From positions 1 through 36,098 of the forward strand of contig JANXBG010000016.1 in the NCBI GenBank assembly GCA_025060715.1: a stretch of 36,098 nt of DNA. Reading direction: 5' to 3'. This stretch comes from Caldifarciminota bacterium. Its GTDB lineage: Bacteria > Hydrothermota > Tepidihabitantia > Tepidihabitantales > DTDR01. Positions within the stretch are counted from its first letter, which is position 1; every line of letters starts with the position of its first letter. Shown here piece by piece: positions 7,943-17,261 of this stretch. Position numbers and translations under genes: made by a program. The notes under the pieces are model-generated. The model saw only the letters and a program-made list of their open reading frames with translations. It searched no databases and was not told the DNA's origin.

Positions 7943-9443
7943 GGTTTTTTATTGCTTTTTTATAATCCTTTGAATTATCAATTTTTATTAAATTCTTTAA
8001 ATTTTTTATTGGATAAAAATCTTTTTTCATTCGGTGATAAATCTCTAAACGACCATTAGTAATTAATCTTTTTTTACTCAAACGTCTTTTGATAATCTTT
8101 TCGTTAGCGTGAATATACACCCAAAAAGGAGACACTTTTTTATTTAGAATTTTTTTAACCATTTCTCGCCATTCTTTCTTATTAAAGGTGCCATCAAGAA
8201 TAACAGAATAATTATTTAAATAGTATCTCAACCCTCTTTTTATTAAATAATTATAAGTTTTTTTAGAAAAAGAATAAGAATATATATCTTTACCATAAAT
8301 GATTTTTCTTTCTTCTTCTAATGGCAGATTAGCCAGTTCTTTTCTAATAATATCAGTATTTAATACAATTGTTTCGTTTCTTTTACCAAATTCCTGTGCC
8401 AGAAAACTTTTGCCAGTACCAATATGTCCAAAGAAGATTAAAAATTTTCTCGCTTTAAAAAGATTATTGGCATATCTGGCTGCTAAATCAAAATACCTTT
8501 TTGTCTTTTCTAAAATTTTTTCTTCTTTATTCTGTAAGTAAAGAAAGCCGGTTACTTTTCCCCGCACATAAGCCCGATAGGTTTTATAAAAGGTTAATAA
8601 AGAAAGACCAAAAAAATCATTAGTAATTTTTAGATAATTATCTAAAAAATAATCACTAAAATCCTTTCTCTCATAAAACTCTAAATCCATGATCATAAAA
8701 GCAATCTCGGAAATCAAATCGCAAATAGCAAACCTTTTATTAAATTCAATCCCATCAAAGAGATATATTTTATCACACACAAAAATATTTTGGGAATGTA
8801 AATCTCCATGACAATATCTTATCTTTCCTTTCTTTATTCTTTCTATAAAAATATTTTCCTTCTCAAAGATAAATCTTTCAATTTCTTTTTTAATGAAGTT
8901 ATATTGTTTTTCACTAATTATTTTATTAATAAATTCTTTGGTCTGATAAAAATTCTCATCCCAGTTATACCGAATAATCTCTAAAGAACCATAAAGGAAG
9001 CCTTCATTATCAGGCTTGATACTATTGTGAAAACTACCAAGAGTTTCTGCCAGATTTTTTATTATTGAATAATTAATTTGATTTTTTAATAATAAATTGG
9101 TCATAATCCTTTCTTGGGGTAATTCTTTCATTTTTATTGCGTAATCAATTATCTGCCCTTTCTTACCAAAATTTATTCTATTTTTATCTTTGCTAATCGG
9201 TAAAATTTTTAAATAAATCTCCCTAGAAAATCGTCGGTTTAATTTCAATTCTAATTGACAATATTTATATCTTAAAGATAAGGTAGTATAATTTAGAAAA
9301 CCAAAATTTACCGGTTTTTTAATCTTATACGCATATTTGCCAGTTAACAATACCCATGAAGTATGGGTTTCAATAATGTTTATCTCTTTTTTCTTTTTTC
9401 TTTCTATCTCTTTTTTAAGTTCTAATACCTCTTTTTCGTTCAT
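7917..9443 (-). CDS. Fused aminoglycoside-phosphotransferase-like kinase and P-loop ATPase/kinase
   Basis: A two-domain cytoplasmic protein of 508 residues counted from the ATG at 9443. The N-terminal part is a choline/aminoglycoside-kinase fold with the catalytic loop HGDLHSQN (212-219) and the metal-binding Asp230 in YLFDGIEF. The C-terminal part (from about 334) is an AAA_33/zeta-type P-loop kinase with GHIGTGKS (339-346). This arrangement is known from proteins annotated as bifunctional APH/ATP-binding proteins (COG2187 joined to COG0645), whose substrates are not established. A TTG two codons upstream (9449) is possible. It overlaps the end of the YfhO-like gene by 29 bases and the start of the LpxH-like gene by 26. 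Antibiotic resistance should not be inferred from the fold. Confidence 0.85.
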   Translation of the reverse strand: MNEKEVLELKKEIERKKKKEINIIETHTSWVLLTGKYAYKIKKPVNFGFLNYTTLSLRYKYCQLELKLNRRFSREIYLKILPISKDKNRINFGKKGQIIDYAIKMKELPQERIMTNLLLKNQINYSIIKNLAETLGSFHNSIKPDNEGFLYGSLEIIRYNWDENFYQTKEFINKIISEKQYNFIKKEIERFIFEKENIFIERIKKGKIRYCHGDLHSQNIFVCDKIYLFDGIEFNKRFAICDLISEIAFMIMDLEFYERKDFSDYFLDNYLKITNDFFGLSLLTFYKTYRAYVRGKVTGFLYLQNKEEKILEKTKRYFDLAARYANNLFKARKFLIFFGHIGTGKSFLAQEFGKRNETIVLNTDIIRKELANLPLEEERKIIYGKDIYSYSFSKKTYNYLIKRGLRYYLNNYSVILDGTFNKKEWREMVKKILNKKVSPFWVYIHANEKIIKRRLSKKRLITNGRLEIYHRMKKDFYPIKNLKNLIKIDNSKDYKKAIKNLEQKLFCF

Positions 9444-11847
9444 TAACAAAATAAATAATATTAAAAATCAAGAAAAATAAGGCTAAAAGAGAAAGGATTT
9501 TGCCAATTTGATAATATTTTGAATAATAATAAAACTTTATTTTATGCTTTCCTTTATTTAAAAAAATTGCTCTTAAAGTATGAAAAGTCCTTAAAACCTT
9601 TATTTCTTTGTTATTCACTTTTGCTTTCCAATCAGGATAGTAATTTTCAGAAAGGACTAAAAAACAATCCCTTTCTGCTTCCACTTCCAAACTTATTTTA
9701 TTCGCCTTATATTCTAATAATCGTACACTGCCCAAATTTTCTATTAAAGGAATATCAGAAATTTCATATGTTTTTTTCTCTAAACTTTCTGGTGCTTCTG
9801 GTTTTTCATATAATAGTAGAAGTTTTTTACAATCAAAATCTTCTCTTTTTAAAATTTCAAAAATTTCTTCCTTATCTTTCACCATCGAAAAATAGGGAAC
9901 TAAAAAAGCTCTTTCTAAAAATGTTAAATTCTTATAAATATTGTATTCCCTTCCCGAAAAAACTTCTTTGAAAAAGGGTGAGTTTAAATAGTTTTTTATT
10001 TGAAGAATTAAATTTTTTGTTTGTTCATCATAAAGTGATAAATCTTTAGGTAATTTGGGAACAATAACATATTTAACCGATAATAAATTCAAAAAATTCT
10101 TATAATATAAATGAGGTGGATTAGAAAACATTACTGTATTAGGTAAGCCAATAAATTCTTGATAACTTTGGAGAGGATTGGGATGATGGCCACCCACACT
10201 TTGGATATTATGCCTCATTAAAAGTCCATCATCACTTCTTTTATAAAATAGGGGAAAGACTCGATATAAACTGTTATCTTGTTTTAAAAATTCTACAACT
10301 TCATCAGTAGCATAATATGTTTCAGGTGCCTCGACCGATTTTATATAACGAATATCATTTCTTACTAAATCAAAAATTAATATAAGACCAGCAATTATCA
10401 TAAAGGTAAGTAATTTAATCTTTTTTCTTATTAAATTATAAATTAGTAAAGAGAAGATAATCCAAAGAAAACTGGCAAAAAGAAAACCTTGCTGAATTCT
10501 CGGGTAATTATTTTGGAGGTTTGTTATCTTTTCACCACTAATTTTACTAATTGAGATAAGTAAAGAAATAACCCCTTGTTTGAAGATTAAAATAAAGAGG
10601 GTAAGAAAAATAAGAACCAAAGAAGAGGTAAGTAAGAATTTTTTTAATTTTTTTAATTCTTTTTCTTTAAAAGTTTCTTTTAAAAGAAGAGAGAGACCAT
10701 AAATTCCTAATATAATCATACTAAAAACAACTGTGAAAAATATCATCGAAGGACCGCGAAATTTATTTATCCCCGGTAATAGATAATAGGGAAGATAATA
10801 AAAAGGCGTATGACCGCCAAAAGCCATCAAAAGTCCAAAACAGGTATAGATAAAGAAAAATTTCACAATTGGTTTTTTAAAATAAAAATATAATGTCAAA
10901 AAGAATAATAAAATAAAAAATATCGAAAAGTATTCACTATGTAATTTAAAAGCATTTCTTCCCCAATAAAAATCTAAGCCACCTGAGAAATCCGGGGTTA
11001 TTAAATCAAAAATTTCTTCTGGTGGTAAAGACCAAGAAGTGGCAAAAGAATAACCTCTTTCTTCTCCTCTTGCTCCATAAGGTAAATTGCGATAAATCGG
11101 CAAATATTGGATAGCAACAAAGAAAATAATAAATATTGCCATTATTATTGAATAAAATATGATTTTTAATTTTCTTTCTTTTAAAATATGATAAATGAAT
11201 AAAAAAAACAAAAATAAAGTCGTATAATATCCTTTTTGGATATGTCCCGAAAATAATTGTAAAGCAACAAAACCACCGGCAAAGATAAAATAATAAAGTT
11301 TTTTACTTTTTAAACCCTTATAATAAAAATATAAAATTAATGGTAATAACGCAGAACAGATTAGACGACCATCATGACCCGCATAAGTTAAAGAAACTAA
11401 GGAACCTGAAAGCATATAACCAATACCACCAAGAAAGGCGAGATATTTATTTATCTCTAACTCCTTTAAGAAGAGATAAGTTCCTAAACCTGCTAAAAAC
11501 AAATGAAGCACAAAGGTCCAAGTCCAAACAATATGAGTAGGGATAAAAAGTCTGAAAAAAGTTGTAGGATAAAATAAATCAGCGAAAAAACCAGCAGTGG
11601 TGGGTAAACCTGAATAAATATAAGGAAGCCATTGGGCAATCTCTTTATACTTCTTTAAATACTCAGCAATAAACTCACGATTAGGTAAACCACCCAAAAG
11701 CCAATCAGTACCAAAAAGCATTCTGTTGGAAAAAATAACTTCAAAATATAAGAGTACCGGAATTAAAAATAATAAAATAATAAGATATTTCTCTTTAAGA
11801 GAAATTTCTTTAATTTCCTTAACTTCTTTTTTAGAAATCTTTTTCAT
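9415..11847 (-). CDS. YfhO-like polytopic membrane protein (GT-C fold)
   Basis: An 810-residue membrane protein. A charged N-terminus precedes the first helix; the first outer loop contains TDWLLGG and IYSGLPTTAGFFADLFYP, a signature of YfhO-type proteins (listed as bacterial membrane protein YfhO), which have a GT-C glycosyltransferase-like fold. About a dozen helices follow up to residue 500, then a soluble beta-rich domain containing VGGHHPNPLQSYQEF and the YPDWKAKVN motif typical of the YfhO C-terminus, and a final helix with a basic tail. In Firmicutes YfhO glycosylates lipoteichoic acid; here only a role in glycosylating a lipid or polymer on the outer membrane face is suggested. It has its own consensus promoter, unlike the genes after it. 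Confidence 0.85.
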   Translation of the reverse strand: MKKISKKEVKEIKEISLKEKYLIILLFLIPVLLYFEVIFSNRMLFGTDWLLGGLPNREFIAEYLKKYKEIAQWLPYIYSGLPTTAGFFADLFYPTTFFRLFIPTHIVWTWTFVLHLFLAGLGTYLFLKELEINKYLAFLGGIGYMLSGSLVSLTYAGHDGRLICSALLPLILYFYYKGLKSKKLYYFIFAGGFVALQLFSGHIQKGYYTTLFLFFLFIYHILKERKLKIIFYSIIMAIFIIFFVAIQYLPIYRNLPYGARGEERGYSFATSWSLPPEEIFDLITPDFSGGLDFYWGRNAFKLHSEYFSIFFILLFFLTLYFYFKKPIVKFFFIYTCFGLLMAFGGHTPFYYLPYYLLPGINKFRGPSMIFFTVVFSMIILGIYGLSLLLKETFKEKELKKLKKFLLTSSLVLIFLTLFILIFKQGVISLLISISKISGEKITNLQNNYPRIQQGFLFASFLWIIFSLLIYNLIRKKIKLLTFMIIAGLILIFDLVRNDIRYIKSVEAPETYYATDEVVEFLKQDNSLYRVFPLFYKRSDDGLLMRHNIQSVGGHHPNPLQSYQEFIGLPNTVMFSNPPHLYYKNFLNLLSVKYVIVPKLPKDLSLYDEQTKNLILQIKNYLNSPFFKEVFSGREYNIYKNLTFLERAFLVPYFSMVKDKEEIFEILKREDFDCKKLLLLYEKPEAPESLEKKTYEISDIPLIENLGSVRLLEYKANKISLEVEAERDCFLVLSENYYPDWKAKVNNKEIKVLRTFHTLRAIFLNKGKHKIKFYYYSKYYQIGKILSLLALFFLIFNIIYFVNERKRGIRT

Positions 11848-11852
11848 AAGAA

Positions 11853-11880
11853 ATTATATCCTTTTTCTTATTTTTGTCAA
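11853..11880 (-). promoter_or_regulatory. Consensus promoter for the YfhO-like gene, leaderless spacing
   Basis: Minus strand TTGACA (11880-11875), 16-base spacer, TATAAT (11858-11853), then 5 bases to the ATG at 11847. Transcription should begin at or within a base or two of the start codon. The -10 box overlaps the TAA stop of the upstream flippase-like gene. Confidence 0.85.
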
Positions 11881-12750
11881 AAAAATAAGGCCAAAGATTA
11901 GAAAATTTAAAAGTTCATGAATGGTTATCCAAATCCGAGAAATTAAAGCAATAAGGGAAGCGATACTCATGGGAAAGATATCTTTCAAAAATAAAAGAAT
12001 GCTTCCCTCTCTCACTCCTAAACCACCAGGAGCAATCAAAACAATAAAACCTAACATCCAAGATAAGGCATAGATACCAATCAGAGAAAGGAGATTATGG
12101 AAACTAATGGGAAAATAAAAAGTTTTTATAAGGAAAAAAAAGGCAACCCCTTGAAAAAACCAACAAAGAATATACAAAAAAAGTAATGGAATTAACTTCT
12201 TTATCGGAAAAGAAACCACCAATCTCTCTTTTTTAAAAATTTTTAAAACAAAATTAAAAAGAAGTTTAAAAAAATTAGGAGTGATAATAAGCAAAAGAAA
12301 AAGAAAAGGCAAATAGAAATACTTTCTTAAAAAGAAAATAAAATAAAAAAAAGCACTCAAAAAAAGAAAAAAACTTTCTAACAAAATGCCTAAAAAGATT
12401 TTATTTTCAGAAAAGCCGAAGCTCTTTGTAAAATCTATTCTTGACAAAGCAAACCAAACCTTACCTGGTACATATTTTCCTAAATTAGAAACAACTACGA
12501 TTCCTAAACAATCCGAAAAAGAAATATTTCTTTCTTTATCTAACTCTTTTAAAATTAATTGCCAAGCATAGGTATATAGAAAAAGCGAAGGAAAAAGTAA
12601 AAGATAAGAGAAAATAAGAAAATACCAATTGATATTTAAAAGAGCAATTCTTATCTCGTTCCAGTTTTTAAAGATATTTCTAAAAATAAAATAAAAAGCA
12701 ATAATAATCAATAGATAAGAAAAAAATCTTCTAAGGAAAGAAAAGAACAT
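11854..12750 (-). CDS. Lysylphosphatidylglycerol-synthase-type transmembrane protein (UPF0104/AglD-like)
   Basis: A 298-residue polytopic membrane protein with about eight helices. The family signs are the region NLGKYVPGKVW near residues 92-102 and the C-terminal IAPGGLGVREGSILLFL, both conserved in the PF03706 flippase-like family that includes the membrane half of MprF and archaeal AglD. No cytoplasmic synthase domain is attached, so lipid or polyprenyl-linked sugar translocation is the usual guess for such stand-alone proteins. It leads the minus-strand run of envelope genes and has its own promoter; the next gene, a YfhO-like protein, fits a shared role in building surface glycoconjugates. 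Confidence 0.88.
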   Translation of the reverse strand: MFFSFLRRFFSYLLIIIAFYFIFRNIFKNWNEIRIALLNINWYFLIFSYLLLFPSLFLYTYAWQLILKELDKERNISFSDCLGIVVVSNLGKYVPGKVWFALSRIDFTKSFGFSENKIFLGILLESFFLFLSAFFYFIFFLRKYFYLPFLFLLLIITPNFFKLLFNFVLKIFKKERLVVSFPIKKLIPLLFLYILCWFFQGVAFFFLIKTFYFPISFHNLLSLIGIYALSWMLGFIVLIAPGGLGVREGSILLFLKDIFPMSIASLIALISRIWITIHELLNFLIFGLIFLTKIRKRI

Positions 12751-12756
12751 AAATAA

Positions 12757-12784
12757 ATTATAAAAGAATAAATTAGTTTTTCAA
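12757..12784 (-). promoter_or_regulatory. Promoter for the flippase-like gene, leaderless spacing
   Basis: Minus strand TTGAAA (12784-12779), 16-base spacer, TATAAT (12762-12757), then 6 bases to the ATG at 12750. Confidence 0.78.
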
Positions 12785-12825
12785 TTGACAAAAAGATAAA
12801 ATAGATTGAGAAAGAAAATCTTGAG

Positions 12826-13008
12826 AAATGTTATTACTATCAAAGAAGGGGTTATAAAATGTTAAAGAGTTGGATTAAGAAAAAGGAGGTATTAGGGAAG
12901 TTATTTTAATACTAAGTTATTTTAATGCTAAAGTAATAAAGATAAGAGGAGTTTACTTTTTATAGAAAAGGGAGCAGTATAGTATATTGTATAGGGTTGA
13001 GATAAAAT
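12826..13008 (+). repeat. Dispersed repeat, copy A (decayed)
   Basis: This stretch matches, in inverted orientation, the segment at about 30982-31204. Shared blocks in order are TTGGATTAA (12870-12878), AAAAGGAGGTATT (12881-12893), a GATAAG...TTTACTTT...TATA block near 12940-12963 and the 14-base GCAGTATAGTATAT (12974-12987). Between them the copies differ by substitutions and small indels. A short ORF in copy B is broken here: a related reading frame (…YYYQRRGYK, LKSWIKKK) has lost its upstream part and is frameshifted by 2 bases after the WIK codons. The rest of the 12785-13253 gap is AT-rich with no gene I can support. Confidence 0.75.
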
Positions 13009-13199
13009 TTTTCAAACAGCACAATAGTTAAAGTTTTTCTTTCCTGTTTGGTTTTTTATTTATTTTTAAGTAAGCGGGATTGAAATAAATGGAAAATGTT
13101 GAAATGGGAGAATAATAGTTATTTAGATAATTGATAAAAGGTTTAAAATTGATAAAATTAAATTAGAAATGAAAATTTAGATAAGATTGGTTTATTTTG

Positions 13200-13227
13200 T
13201 TGATAATAAAGTTTAAACGGTTAAAAT
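13200..13227 (+). promoter_or_regulatory. Possible promoter before the PD-(D/E)XK-like gene
   Basis: TTGATA (13200-13205), 16-base spacer, TAAAAT (13222-13227), 26 bases before the ATG at 13254. The region is very AT-rich, so a chance match is possible; the spacing is the same as in the stronger promoters here. Confidence 0.4.
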
Positions 13228-13253
13228 TAAAGAAAGTTATACAAAAAGATTAA

Positions 13254-13652
13254 ATGAAAAGGAGAAAGGGTTTGACTTTTCAAAATTGGATTAAAAAATT
13301 TCTTGAAGATAGAGGTTATCTGGTGCATAATCAGAGAGCAGGGGGTCGTTTAGTAAGAAACAAAAAGGGAAGTTTTTATGTTAATTTAAATAAGGATATT
13401 TTTGGTGTTTTTGATTTAATTGCGATTAAAAAAAATAAGAAAATAAGATGGATACAGGCAACTTGTGATTCTTCTTTGAAAAGAAAGATAGAGAAGATTA
13501 AAAAGATACCATTGTCCAGGAGATTTAACTCTTTAGAAATCTGGCAGAAAAAGAAATGGGGAGTAAGAGTTATTTTAATAGATAGAAAGCCAAAAGAAAT
13601 TATGAAAATTATGAAAGGGAGGATTATTTATGTTAATTCTTTTTCTGTTTAA
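13254..13652 (+). CDS. Small basic protein resembling a PD-(D/E)XK nuclease
   Basis: A 132-residue, Lys/Arg-rich protein that I do not recognise as a named gene. Its layout resembles small Holliday-junction-resolvase or VRR-type nuclease folds: an N-terminal helix (FQNWIKKFLEDRGYLVHN), then KDIFGVFDLIAIKK, where Asp in FDLIA would be the metal-binding residue, then RWIQATCDSS, where the usual E-x-K or Q-x-K strand is found, then a helix (KRKIEKIKK). The second acidic residue is replaced by Gln in IQAT, which some members of the superfamily tolerate. It overlaps the C25 protease gene by 23 bases, so the two are probably cotranscribed although no functional link is evident. Function is inference. 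Confidence 0.6.
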   Translation: MKRRKGLTFQNWIKKFLEDRGYLVHNQRAGGRLVRNKKGSFYVNLNKDIFGVFDLIAIKKNKKIRWIQATCDSSLKRKIEKIKKIPLSRRFNSLEIWQKKKWGVRVILIDRKPKEIMKIMKGRIIYVNSFSV

Positions 13653-16600
13653 TTTTTATTTTGATTTTAAAAATTTGGATATAAATTTTTTTAAGGATTT
13701 TCATACTTTTAAAGAAGTTTTGTCTCAAAAGGGTTTTTTATTTCAAGAATCCTATCCTTATCCAAATCTGCCAAGCAAAATTATTTTTGCCAAAAAGAAC
13801 TCCTTAAAGATAGATTTCTTTAAAAAAAGAGAAGTTAGTTTGCCTTTTCAAATTTCTAAGGTGCCGAAATTTGGTATTTGTGAAAAAGCGGAAGAGATTA
13901 ATTTGAGATTTTTAAAATATCCAGAAAATTTTCTCATAATTGAAACATTAAAACTTAGAGAGAAGGAGGTGTTAAAAGTAACTTATTATCCCTTTCAAAT
14001 CGTTGGTGGAAAGGTTTTTTATTATCCAATAAGTTTGGAATATGAAGAAGAGAGCCTTTCTTTAAAACCTCTAAGCCCAGTAGATACTTTAAAAAACTTT
14101 TTTCAAGATTTTAATTTTATCTTTAAGATATATGTTGATAGTTCAGGTTTATATAAAATTACCGGAAAAGAACTAAAAGAGGCTGGGCTTTCTTTATCTT
14201 TAATTTCACCAAAGAAAATAAGAATTTTTAATATTGGTAATTATCTTACTGATAGATATTATCCTGATACAATGGTGGAAATTCCGCGCATCCTTGTTTT
14301 GAAAGATAGCAATAGATTTGAAGAGGATGATTATATTCTCTTTTATTGTCGCGGTGCTTCTTATTTTAGAAATAAATTTAAAGATTATCAACAAAATTTA
14401 TATACTTTAAATAATATTTATTGGCTTTGTATTGGTGAGGAAGATGGTAAAGAGATGAAAAGGGTTTCCGGTTTACCAAATAGAAAAGAGATATTTAAAA
14501 ATTTTTCCTATGAGAAAAGACACATTGAATTTGATAAAGATTGTCCTGCTCGGGGTGGTCTCTTATGGATTTGGGATAAAATAGAAAAAGCCAGTTATGA
14601 AGAAAGTAAAGAGATAAGTTATAATTTTAACATTAAAGATGCCTTTTTAATAGATGAACTAAAGTTTAGAGTTTTTTCTGAAAGCTATTCTGATTTTATA
14701 ATAAGGATCTATTTGGATAGCAATCTTATTGATACAACAAATGTGTATTTTGGCGGCCCACCAATTGGTTATACTTATAATAAGAAAATAAATTATCCAA
14801 TAAGGGACAATATAAATTTGAAAATTGTTTTTCATAAAAAAGATAAATTTATGGCTTTTTATACCGATTATTTTCAATTTGGTTATTTAAGAAGTTTAAA
14901 TTTCAAAGAGGCTCCCTTTTTTGTAATTTTAGATAGTTTAAAAAAGCATAATTTAAAAATTATTGCTCCTAAGAATCCGATTATTTTAGACGTTACCAAT
15001 GAGTTTGAGCCTAAATTATTGATAAGTTATTTAATTGAAAAGGATACTTTATATCTCTCTTATAATGCCTTTGATACCACAATTTTATATATTACGGATT
15101 TAAATAAAGTAAAGAGGGTAAAAAAGATAGAAGATAAAAGTTATTATAAAAATAGTAATATCCATTCAATTTCTGCTGATTATATAATTGTCTGTCCAAG
15201 TGATTTATATTATGCTTGTCGGGAATTAAAGAGATATCGTCAAAAAGAGATAACTTGTGAGGTTTTTAAGATTGAGGAGATAATTGACCATTATAATTTT
15301 GGTATAGAAGAGCCTTATTCATTAAAAAAATTTTTTGCTTTAAAAAGACCGATATATGGTTGTTTAGTTGGAGACGCTACTTACGATTATCGGGGACTTC
15401 TTTATAATAAACCACAAATTTTTACTTATGAAGTTGGTTTTGGTTTTGATTTTGAGGTTTATAATACAAGTATTTATGCCTTAGATTCCTATTTTGCTGA
15501 TTTTGAAGGACAAGGAAGAAGCCCAGATTTTGTTTTAACAAGATTACCATTAAGAAATGAAAGGGAGATAAGGGATTATTTAAATAAATTAAAAGAATAT
15601 GAGAGAAATTTAGCCAGTTATAAAAAAAGGTTTCTCTTATTAGCTGATGATGAATACGAGGGAACAACTAATAAACCCGATGGTTTTGGTAGTACTCACA
15701 TAATAAACTGTGAAAATATTGTTTCTCTTATTCCCAAGGATTACGATGTCTATAAAATTTATCTTACCGAATTTCCCTTTCTTGGTGATTACGACAAGAC
15801 AAATTCTCGAGACGAGTTTATAAGATTATTAAATGAGAAAGGAATTGCCTTTGCTTTTTATTTTGGTCATGGTGCAGGTTTTCAGATTGCCCATGAGAAG
15901 TTATTAACCTTAGAAGATATTGATAAAGTAAAAACAAGACCTAATTACCCGATTGGCTATTTTGGTAGTTGTGGTGTTGGTAGGTTTGATGATACTAAAT
16001 TTGAAGCCTTATCTGAGGAACTTATAAGAAATAAAGAGGGGTTTATTGCGACAATTGGCGCAATAAAAGGAACTTCTCCTGACGGAAACGAAGAACTATT
16101 AAGGAGGTTTATTGGGGCGATTATCTATAACAATAAAAATATTTTAGGAGATGCCTTTTATAATTGTTGGTTAGTAAATACCTTTTACCATTTATTCGGT
16201 GAGCCTTTAACTAATATAAACTTACCAAAAAGAAGAATGATTAATTTAGAAATTAGTGAAGTTCCTTTTTTACCAGGTAAAAAAGTTGAAGCAAAAATTG
16301 GTGTTAAAAGAGGAAGTGAATTTAGTGAAGTAAATTTTTATTTAGGTAAAAGAAAAAGAAAGTATAAATCACCGGTTATTGATGTTTCTTATACCCTTCC
16401 TGGCGAAGAAATATTTGTTTTTAAAAAATTATTAAAAGATACCTTTTATAATTTTTCCTTTGTTTTTCCAAAGGGTCTTAGTTTAGATACAATATTTCTT
16501 GGTTCTCCTGAAAATTATTATTGGGAGATACCAAAGACTTTAAAGTTATCCATATTTTACAAAACAAAAGATTCTTCTTTTACTTTTAGTGTTGATACCT

Positions 16601-17238
16601 TCTTAAGAGATACAATTTCTTATGAAAATTTTGATACTATCCCCCCAACTATCTTTTTATATTGCCTTAATAAAATTTTAAAAGATACTGCTGAGGTACC
16701 CAGAAGTTTTGAATTGGAAATAAAGACTTTTGATGAGAGTGGTATATTCTTAAAAAGAGGGAATACCTATTCACCCAAAATAATAATTGAAGAAGAGTTT
16801 ATTGATTTGGGTGGCTATTTTTACAGTTCTGATACCTTTTATTACTGTAAAATTCCTATAACTTTACAAAGAGAATACAATAATATTCAGGTGACTATCT
16901 ATGATAACCTTTTAAACAAAAGAAAAAAAGAAGTTATTTTAAGAACAAAAATAGAGCCAAAGATTGAAATAGAGGATTTGGCGGTTGTCCGGATGAAGGA
17001 TTACCTATATTTTACTTTTAAACTTAATGAAGAATGTCTTGGAAGTATCAAAATCTATACTATTAATGGTAGAAAGGTATTAGAGAAGAATAATCTAATT
17101 TTTGATTTTGGTTTTAACTCAGTTCCGATTAAGATAAATAATTTAGGTAGAGGTATTTATCTTTATAAATTAACCTTATTTTCTTTAGAAAAAAAAGAAA
17201 AGAAGGAGATTATTAATAAGGTAATAATTGACTATTAA
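13630..17238 (+). CDS. Gingipain-family C25 cysteine protease with C-terminal sorting-like domain (PorU-like)
   Basis: A 1202-residue secreted protein. A hydrophobic start (MLILFLFNFYF) may act as a signal peptide. The C25 caspase-like core carries VGDATYDYRG, a Y-A-L-D-S-Y-F-A-D loop, LTRLPLRNEREI, then catalytic His747 in YFGHGAG and Cys781 in FGSCGVGRFD; the His-Cys distance of 34 residues is close to that in RgpB. After the core come beta-rich domains and a final roughly 90-residue module with GSIKIYTINGRKV and GRGIYLYKL, typical of type IX secretion-type C-terminal tails. PorU, the type IX sortase, is built on the same core, so this may be a sortase or an exported protease. The start has a good Shine-Dalgarno (GGGAGG, 13618-13623). 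Confidence 0.88.
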   Translation: MLILFLFNFYFDFKNLDINFFKDFHTFKEVLSQKGFLFQESYPYPNLPSKIIFAKKNSLKIDFFKKREVSLPFQISKVPKFGICEKAEEINLRFLKYPENFLIIETLKLREKEVLKVTYYPFQIVGGKVFYYPISLEYEEESLSLKPLSPVDTLKNFFQDFNFIFKIYVDSSGLYKITGKELKEAGLSLSLISPKKIRIFNIGNYLTDRYYPDTMVEIPRILVLKDSNRFEEDDYILFYCRGASYFRNKFKDYQQNLYTLNNIYWLCIGEEDGKEMKRVSGLPNRKEIFKNFSYEKRHIEFDKDCPARGGLLWIWDKIEKASYEESKEISYNFNIKDAFLIDELKFRVFSESYSDFIIRIYLDSNLIDTTNVYFGGPPIGYTYNKKINYPIRDNINLKIVFHKKDKFMAFYTDYFQFGYLRSLNFKEAPFFVILDSLKKHNLKIIAPKNPIILDVTNEFEPKLLISYLIEKDTLYLSYNAFDTTILYITDLNKVKRVKKIEDKSYYKNSNIHSISADYIIVCPSDLYYACRELKRYRQKEITCEVFKIEEIIDHYNFGIEEPYSLKKFFALKRPIYGCLVGDATYDYRGLLYNKPQIFTYEVGFGFDFEVYNTSIYALDSYFADFEGQGRSPDFVLTRLPLRNEREIRDYLNKLKEYERNLASYKKRFLLLADDEYEGTTNKPDGFGSTHIINCENIVSLIPKDYDVYKIYLTEFPFLGDYDKTNSRDEFIRLLNEKGIAFAFYFGHGAGFQIAHEKLLTLEDIDKVKTRPNYPIGYFGSCGVGRFDDTKFEALSEELIRNKEGFIATIGAIKGTSPDGNEELLRRFIGAIIYNNKNILGDAFYNCWLVNTFYHLFGEPLTNINLPKRRMINLEISEVPFLPGKKVEAKIGVKRGSEFSEVNFYLGKRKRKYKSPVIDVSYTLPGEEIFVFKKLLKDTFYNFSFVFPKGLSLDTIFLGSPENYYWEIPKTLKLSIFYKTKDSSFTFSVDTFLRDTISYENFDTIPPTIFLYCLNKILKDTAEVPRSFELEIKTFDESGIFLKRGNTYSPKIIIEEEFIDLGGYFYSSDTFYYCKIPITLQREYNNIQVTIYDNLLNKRKKEVILRTKIEPKIEIEDLAVVRMKDYLYFTFKLNEECLGSIKIYTINGRKVLEKNNLIFDFGFNSVPIKINNLGRGIYLYKLTLFSLEKKEKKEIINKVIIDY

Positions 17239-17256
17239 GATTTTTTTATTTATTAT
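17228..17256 (+). promoter_or_regulatory. Promoter for the ktrA-led operon, leaderless spacing
   Basis: TTGACT (17228-17233), 17-base spacer, TATTAT (17251-17256), then 5 bases to the ATG at 17262. The -35 box lies in the last codons of the C25 protease gene. Confidence 0.65.
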
Positions 17257-17261
17257 TTATT

